Shown here in pieces: positions 6,254-9,193 of a stretch of DNA of 9,193 nucleotides. Numbering within the stretch: position 1 is the stretch's first letter; every line of letters starts with the position of its first letter. The stretch lies in NCBI GenBank assembly GCA_905207625.1, contig CAJLLT010000037.1, positions 1 to 9,193 on the forward strand, read 5' to 3'. The notes beneath the pieces are model-generated. The model made no database searches. It worked only from the letters and a program-made list of their open reading frames with translations, and was not told the DNA's origin. A program made the position numbers and the translations under genes. The DNA is from an uncultured Eubacteriales bacterium. Lineage in GTDB: Bacteria > Bacillota > Clostridia > Oscillospirales > UBA644.

Positions 6254-6451
6254 TTACCATTTTCCCTTTTTAATCCTTCCGCCAATCAGGATAACAGAAA
6301 ATACAACGATCACAATCACGGCGGAAATCCATAGGGGCGAAAGCACCCATATCCAACTCCACTTAATAACTCCCAACAGCTTCAACACAATAAAGATAAT
6401 CGTCAGAACGGATACGATGCCAAGCCCGCCTTGTTTTGTTTTATTATTCAT
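6254..6451 (-). CDS. Fragile-X-F-type small transmembrane protein
   Basis: The 65-aa product starts 9 nt after the permease stop behind AAGGAG, so it is translated from the exporter mRNA. It has two hydrophobic stretches, about residues 10-29 and 34-58. They are separated by the aromatic motif WSWIWVLSPLWIS (31-43) and followed by a basic tail RIKKGKW. The core IIFIVLKLLGVIKWSWIWVL is what I recall for the small proteins annotated as transmembrane Fragile-X-F proteins. These are widespread in Firmicutes and phages and have no established function. The position next to an ABC-2 permease suggests an accessory subunit or stabiliser of the exporter, which is an inference from location only. Confidence 0.82.
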   Translation of the reverse strand: MNNKTKQGGLGIVSVLTIIFIVLKLLGVIKWSWIWVLSPLWISAVIVIVVFSVILIGGRIKKGKW

Positions 6452-6460
6452 AAGCGCTCC

Positions 6461-7693
6461 TTACTTCTTTAAGACCTCTTTTATAATTTTTGTAAACCTC
6501 GGCGGCGTCCCGTAAAGAAGAACGCCTACACGGTAAATTTTAGCCGACAGAACGCCGATACCGACGGTAGAGCCGATTAAGATTATAATGGAAATGAAAA
6601 TTTCATACCAGGCAACCGTACTCATACAAATTCTCGTAAACATAGCCATAGGCGAAGTGAATGGAATATACGAGCATATCTTCATCAACACGGAGTTAGC
6701 GTTGCCGCCTACCATCGAAAACATAACTACCATAAAAGCAATAATGAAAAGGAAGGTGACAGGCAGCACCATAGTGCTTATATCTTCAAGCTTTGACGCG
6801 GTTGAGCCGATTGCGCCGTAAAGGAAAGCGTAAATCAAAAAGCCGAGAACAAAGAACACGAGCATATAAATAAACAGGCTTACGGGCATATCGAATATCG
6901 AAGCGATTATCGGATTTTGTAACTCTGATTTGTTGATATTATAGAACAGTAACGCCGACCCGAACACAAGCACAAGCTGAGTAAAGCCTACGATACAGGA
7001 CGCAAAAACCTTTCCGAACATCATACTCGTCGGCTTTGCGCTCGTAATCAGAACCTCCATAGCGCGTGAACTCTTTTCGCTTGCCACGTTGGTCGCAACA
7101 AGCTGCCCGTAAAGCATAATCACCGTATACAATGCAAATATCATTATGTAGGTGTAGAAATAATTTTTTATCTGGTCAACACCGAGTGTCATCGTGTTGC
7201 TTTCGATAACCACCGACATAATATCTTTCGCCTGTTCGGGGGACAGTCCGCTCTGTATCATTGCGTTTACTCTGTAAACCTCCTGCAATACCGTGTTCGC
7301 AACAGCCTGATTGGAATCCCTCATATTGAGATTGTTTACGTAGTAAGTGTAAGACGACGGACTGTTCAGAACAAAAGCACACTCGACGCTGCCGCTTGTA
7401 ATCTGCGATTTTATATCGTCAGGTGTTCCGTCCGCAATCTTTACGGTATACCCCGTAAAGGCTTGCGTAAAATATTCCTTTACGGTTTTAGAAAGGGTTT
7501 CGTCCTCGGCGTACACAAGCATTACGGGAAGATCCTTTGGCGGTGTTGTTCCGGACTTGAAAGCCGCGATAATATTCGGAATAAACATGGCAACAGCGAT
7601 TGCGACTACAAGAAAGATCGTGACGCCTGTAAAGACTTTGTTTTTAAGATAGCCTTTAAGCTCGAATTTGAGTATTTTTCCAAACTGTTTCAT
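6461..7693 (-). CDS. ABC-2 type exporter permease, NatB/YhaP-like
   Basis: The 410-aa product has the layout of NatB/YhaP-type permeases: one N-terminal helix (about 22-44), a large extracytoplasmic domain (about 45-178), then five helices at about 180-200, 226-250, 270-295, 308-328 and 362-388. Just after the second helix lies VASEKSSRAMEVLITSAKP (203-221), the conserved cytoplasmic signature of this family. It should form the membrane channel of a homodimeric exporter with the ATPase encoded upstream. Its start is 12 nt after the ATPase stop, with GGAG 8 nt before the ATG. In Bacillus the NatAB pair exports sodium and related pairs respond to antibiotics or envelope stress; the substrate here cannot be read from the sequence. 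It ends in a basic tail (RFTKIIKEVLKK). Confidence 0.92.
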   Translation of the reverse strand: MKQFGKILKFELKGYLKNKVFTGVTIFLVVAIAVAMFIPNIIAAFKSGTTPPKDLPVMLVYAEDETLSKTVKEYFTQAFTGYTVKIADGTPDDIKSQITSGSVECAFVLNSPSSYTYYVNNLNMRDSNQAVANTVLQEVYRVNAMIQSGLSPEQAKDIMSVVIESNTMTLGVDQIKNYFYTYIMIFALYTVIMLYGQLVATNVASEKSSRAMEVLITSAKPTSMMFGKVFASCIVGFTQLVLVFGSALLFYNINKSELQNPIIASIFDMPVSLFIYMLVFFVLGFLIYAFLYGAIGSTASKLEDISTMVLPVTFLFIIAFMVVMFSMVGGNANSVLMKICSYIPFTSPMAMFTRICMSTVAWYEIFISIIILIGSTVGIGVLSAKIYRVGVLLYGTPPRFTKIIKEVLKK

Positions 7694-7705
7694 CGCTCTG
7701 TCTCC

Positions 7706-8596
7706 TTACACATGCGCGCCTGCGTGCTCTACGAATATATCGTTAAGGGAGGGCTCAAACACTTTCACCTCGTCAATATCATAGGATTCTACAAGCCGTT
7801 TCATCATAGACTGCTTTTCAGCGGGGCTTGTAAGCTGAATAAGCAACGTGCCGTCCTCGCGTTCGACGCAAGCCTCGCCTAAATCGGACAATATCCGTTC
7901 GGGGTTTGTTGTGCTTACCACTAATTTATCGCGCACGTAATTCCTCTTGATTTCAAGCAAATCTCCGCTGATTGCAACCCTGCCCGCACTGAGAATGGCG
8001 ATACGGTCGCAGAATTCCTCTATGTACGCCATCTGGTGGCTCGAAAATAAAACGATTTTCCCTTGCAAAATCTGTTCCTTTACCACGTCTTTTAAGAGCA
8101 TGGCATTTACGGGATCGAGCCCCGAAAAAGGCTCATCAAGAATGACAATGTGCGGATTGTGCGCAAGTGCCGTTATCAACTGAATTTTCTGTTGATTTCC
8201 TTTTGAAAGGGTATCGAGCCGTTTATTGCGGTATTCCGTCATACCGAGCCTATCGAGCCAGTAATCCACTGCCTTGACCGCTTCTTTTGCGCTCATACCC
8301 TTCAATTCCGCAAAATATGCAAGCTGGTCGATAATAAGTTTTTTGGGGTAAAGTCCTCTTTCTTCGGGAAGATAACCAAGCCCGATTTTGTTATAATCAA
8401 TCGGCTTTCCGTCCAAAAGCACCTCTCCGCCGCTTGCGGGGAACACATTCATAATAATACGGATAGATGTCGTTTTACCCGCGCCGTTTCTGCCCAGAAG
8501 TCCGAACGCTTTGCCGCCCTCTGCCGTGAAAGAAACGCCCTTGAGAACCTCCTTCTCGCCAAAAGACTTGTCTATATTGTTTAATTCAAGTATCAT
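7706..8596 (-). CDS. ABC exporter ATP-binding protein, NatA/YhaQ-like
   Basis: I chose the ATG at 8596, preceded by gagagga (8612-8606) at 9 nt spacing. A TTG at 8620 in the same frame has no comparable site. The 296-aa product contains Walker A GRNGAGKT (35-42), the signature LSKGNQQK (130-137), Walker B IVILDEP (150-156), D-loop SGLDP and the switch histidine in SSHQM (187). The Q-loop position reads YLPEERGLYP, with glutamate in place of glutamine, as is usual in the NatA/YhaQ branch. The C-terminal extension ends in PSLNDIFVEHAG, also typical of that branch. It drives export by the permease encoded next. Its start overlaps the end of an upstream 52-codon ORF by 11 nt, so its translation is probably coupled to that ORF and its transcription subject to the attenuator before it. 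Confidence 0.94.
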   Translation of the reverse strand: MILELNNIDKSFGEKEVLKGVSFTAEGGKAFGLLGRNGAGKTTSIRIIMNVFPASGGEVLLDGKPIDYNKIGLGYLPEERGLYPKKLIIDQLAYFAELKGMSAKEAVKAVDYWLDRLGMTEYRNKRLDTLSKGNQQKIQLITALAHNPHIVILDEPFSGLDPVNAMLLKDVVKEQILQGKIVLFSSHQMAYIEEFCDRIAILSAGRVAISGDLLEIKRNYVRDKLVVSTTNPERILSDLGEACVEREDGTLLIQLTSPAEKQSMMKRLVESYDIDEVKVFEPSLNDIFVEHAGAHV

Positions 8597-8744
8597 CTTT
8601 CCCGTCCTCTCTGTTTGCAAATTCTTCTTGCAGACTAAACTGATTCAACAATATGTTATGGGTTAAGCCTGTTGTTCTTTTGCAATCCATTTCCTCGTCG
8701 TTACTTCCTTCAAAAATAACAAAAAAGCGCAAGGGAAAAGTCAT
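8586..8744 (-). CDS. 52-codon ORF coupled between leader peptide and ABC ATPase
   Basis: The ATG at 8744 overlaps the stop codon of the 11-codon leader (aATGA). The ORF stops at 8586, 11 nt inside the ATPase gene. It begins MTFPLRFFVIFEGSNDEEMD, continues CKRTTGLTHNILLNQFSLQE and ends EFANREDGKDDT. It has a short hydrophobic start and a charged remainder. It has no Shine-Dalgarno site of its own, so it would be read by ribosomes re-initiating after the leader. Its first codons run through the 3' arm and T-run of the terminator hairpin. The two exact overlaps in one direction argue that it is translated, if only to deliver ribosomes to the ATPase start. I do not recognise a family, and it may have no function as a protein. 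Confidence 0.55.
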   Translation of the reverse strand: MTFPLRFFVIFEGSNDEEMDCKRTTGLTHNILLNQFSLQEEFANREDGKDDT

Positions 8745-8756
8745 TTCTCTGCGCTT
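8721..8756 (-). terminator. Terminator/attenuator in the exporter leader
   Basis: On the minus strand AAGCGCA (8756-8750) pairs with TGCGCTT (8731-8725), an exact 7-bp stem, and six T in a row end the hairpin (8726-8721), followed by gttattttt. The 5' arm lies on the codons ACA AGC GCA of the leader peptide. A ribosome at the end of the leader would cover that arm and prevent termination. This is the expected geometry of an attenuator and less so of a plain gene-end terminator, because no long gene precedes it on this transcript. Confidence 0.72.
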
Positions 8757-8776
8757 GTAATCTTATTGTGTTTCAT
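8741..8776 (-). CDS. 11-residue leader peptide of the exporter operon
   Basis: The ORF reads MKHNKITSAEK and stops at TGA 8743-8741. A strong ribosome binding site, GGGAGG (8791-8786), lies 9 nt before the ATG, an investment out of proportion to an 11-codon ORF. It starts about 107 nt after the predicted transcription start. Its last codons form one arm of the terminator hairpin and its stop overlaps the next start. The likely role is to sense ribosome behaviour, for example stalling by an antibiotic or a shortage of a charged tRNA, and so to control read-through into the exporter genes. The peptide has no run of a single amino acid, which makes amino-acid starvation less likely than ribosome inhibition as the signal. 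That is inference. Confidence 0.65.
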   Translation of the reverse strand: MKHNKITSAEK

Positions 8777-8888
8777 TGGCGGTTACCTCCCGTCGAGAGT
8801 TTTTGGTTTTAATAATTTGTCGGTTTTGTTCTGCCTCTTTATCTTGTTCTTGATGTTTCGGTATCTCTATACGGATACTATTAAATAT

Positions 8889-8917
8889 AGTATAGCACAA
8901 AATTATTGTTTTTTCAA
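8889..8917 (-). promoter_or_regulatory. Strong sigma-A promoter of the exporter operon
   Basis: TTGAAA (8917-8912) and TATACT (8894-8889) are spaced exactly 17 nt apart, and TGC precedes the -10 as an extended element. Transcription should start near 8882, giving a leader of about 285 nt before the ATPase. An inverted pair atacta/tagtat (8893-8888 and 8880-8875 on the minus strand) spans the start region and could be an operator or a 5' hairpin. Confidence 0.8.
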
Positions 8918-8952
8918 GCTTTAACGCGCCATGCTATGTGAAACATATAAAA

Positions 8953-9192
8953 TCATCTCTTTGTTCTGTATTCTATTTCCACGATCGACTCAATAGACTG
9001 CGAGCTGTCTGTTGTGTCGGATCGATTGGGCGAAAAGGTAAAGACGGTTGCAAGAATTAAGATCAGAACATATACGGCAATAATGCCGCCGACGATGAAC
9101 GCTATCGCTTTCCAGACTCTTTTTGCCCGCCTGTTTTTGATCGCAAGCTGCTCGTTGATTCGGGAAAGCTGTTCCGCCAAATCGTCCGGCCG
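8953..9192 (-). CDS. C-terminal part of a single-span membrane protein (5' end outside window)
   Basis: The frame is open to the right edge of the window. The only start in it, a TTG at 9180, has no ribosome binding site visible before it, so the gene probably begins beyond the edge. About 79 residues are visible. A charged helical stretch (AEQLSRINEQLAIKNRRAKR), possibly a short coiled coil, precedes one membrane helix (about AIAFIVGGIIAVYVLILILA). A polar Ser/Asp-rich tail ending IVEIEYRTKR follows. The basic residues before the helix place the N-terminal part inside and the tail outside. No family is recognised. It ends 35 nt before the exporter promoter, and no terminator is visible between them. 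Confidence 0.65.
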   Translation of the reverse strand, partial: RPDDLAEQLSRINEQLAIKNRRAKRVWKAIAFIVGGIIAVYVLILILATVFTFSPNRSDTTDSSQSIESIVEIEYRTKR

Positions 9193-9193
9193 T

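Noticed and set aside
8763..8880. A stop-free minus-strand frame of more than 30 codons in the exporter leader, in another frame than the leader peptide.
   Set aside because: It contains no ATG, GTG or TTG start and no ribosome binding site; the purine-rich leader RNA explains the lack of stops.
8620..8880. A second promoter close to the ABC ATPase start.
   Set aside because: No -35/-10 pair with acceptable spacing between the attenuator and the ATPase; the promoter at 8889-8917 explains the operon.

Overview
The window looks like part of a Firmicutes genome, most likely a gut Clostridium or Ruminococcus-type bacterium. The grounds are purine-rich Shine-Dalgarno sites (aaggagg, ggagg), TTGAAA/TATAAT promoters with 17-nt spacers, a lipobox lipoprotein, and protein families typical of that group (NatAB/YhaQP-type ABC exporter, Fragile-X-F small membrane protein, MmcQ/YjbR, IseA-like domain). 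No tRNA, rRNA, CRISPR array or complete insertion sequence was seen. No stretch longer than about 200 bases lacks a gene, gene remnant or regulatory element.

Region 1 (1-2865, + strand, GC-rich) is a same-direction run of four poorly known genes. They are the C-terminal end of a DUF6935-like protein (3-371), a calycin-like 135-aa protein (394-801), a 112-aa protein with a BamE/BLIP-like pattern (922-1260), and a 424-aa three-module protein ending in an IseA-like domain (1415-2689). None has a visible signal peptide, although the module types of the last one are usual in exported lipoproteins. A structured, gene-free stretch of 176 bp closes the region.

Region 2 (2866-4409) is a divergent pair. 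A shortened or divergent MmcQ/YjbR protein lies on the minus strand and a transglutaminase-like lipoprotein on the plus strand. Back-to-back sigma-A promoters between them fix both starts.

Region 3 (4559-6095, increasingly AT-rich) holds a decayed fragment of a DUF1016/YhcG-type PDDEXK nuclease, truncated inside its active site. An HTH-XRE regulator fused to a six-helix membrane domain follows. A strong hairpin at 6060-6089 ends this plus-strand unit and also the minus-strand operon that converges on it.

Region 4 (6095-8917, minus strand) is an ABC exporter operon: ATPase, ABC-2 permease, Fragile-X-F small membrane protein and a frameshifted 35-aa membrane peptide. Upstream of it is the most interesting element. 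A strong promoter is followed by an 11-codon leader peptide whose last codons form one arm of a transcription terminator. The leader stop overlaps the start of a 52-codon ORF, which in turn overlaps the ATPase start. This is the layout expected of ribosome-mediated transcription attenuation combined with translational coupling, as known for drug-responsive exporters. A partial gene for a single-pass membrane protein runs off the right end.
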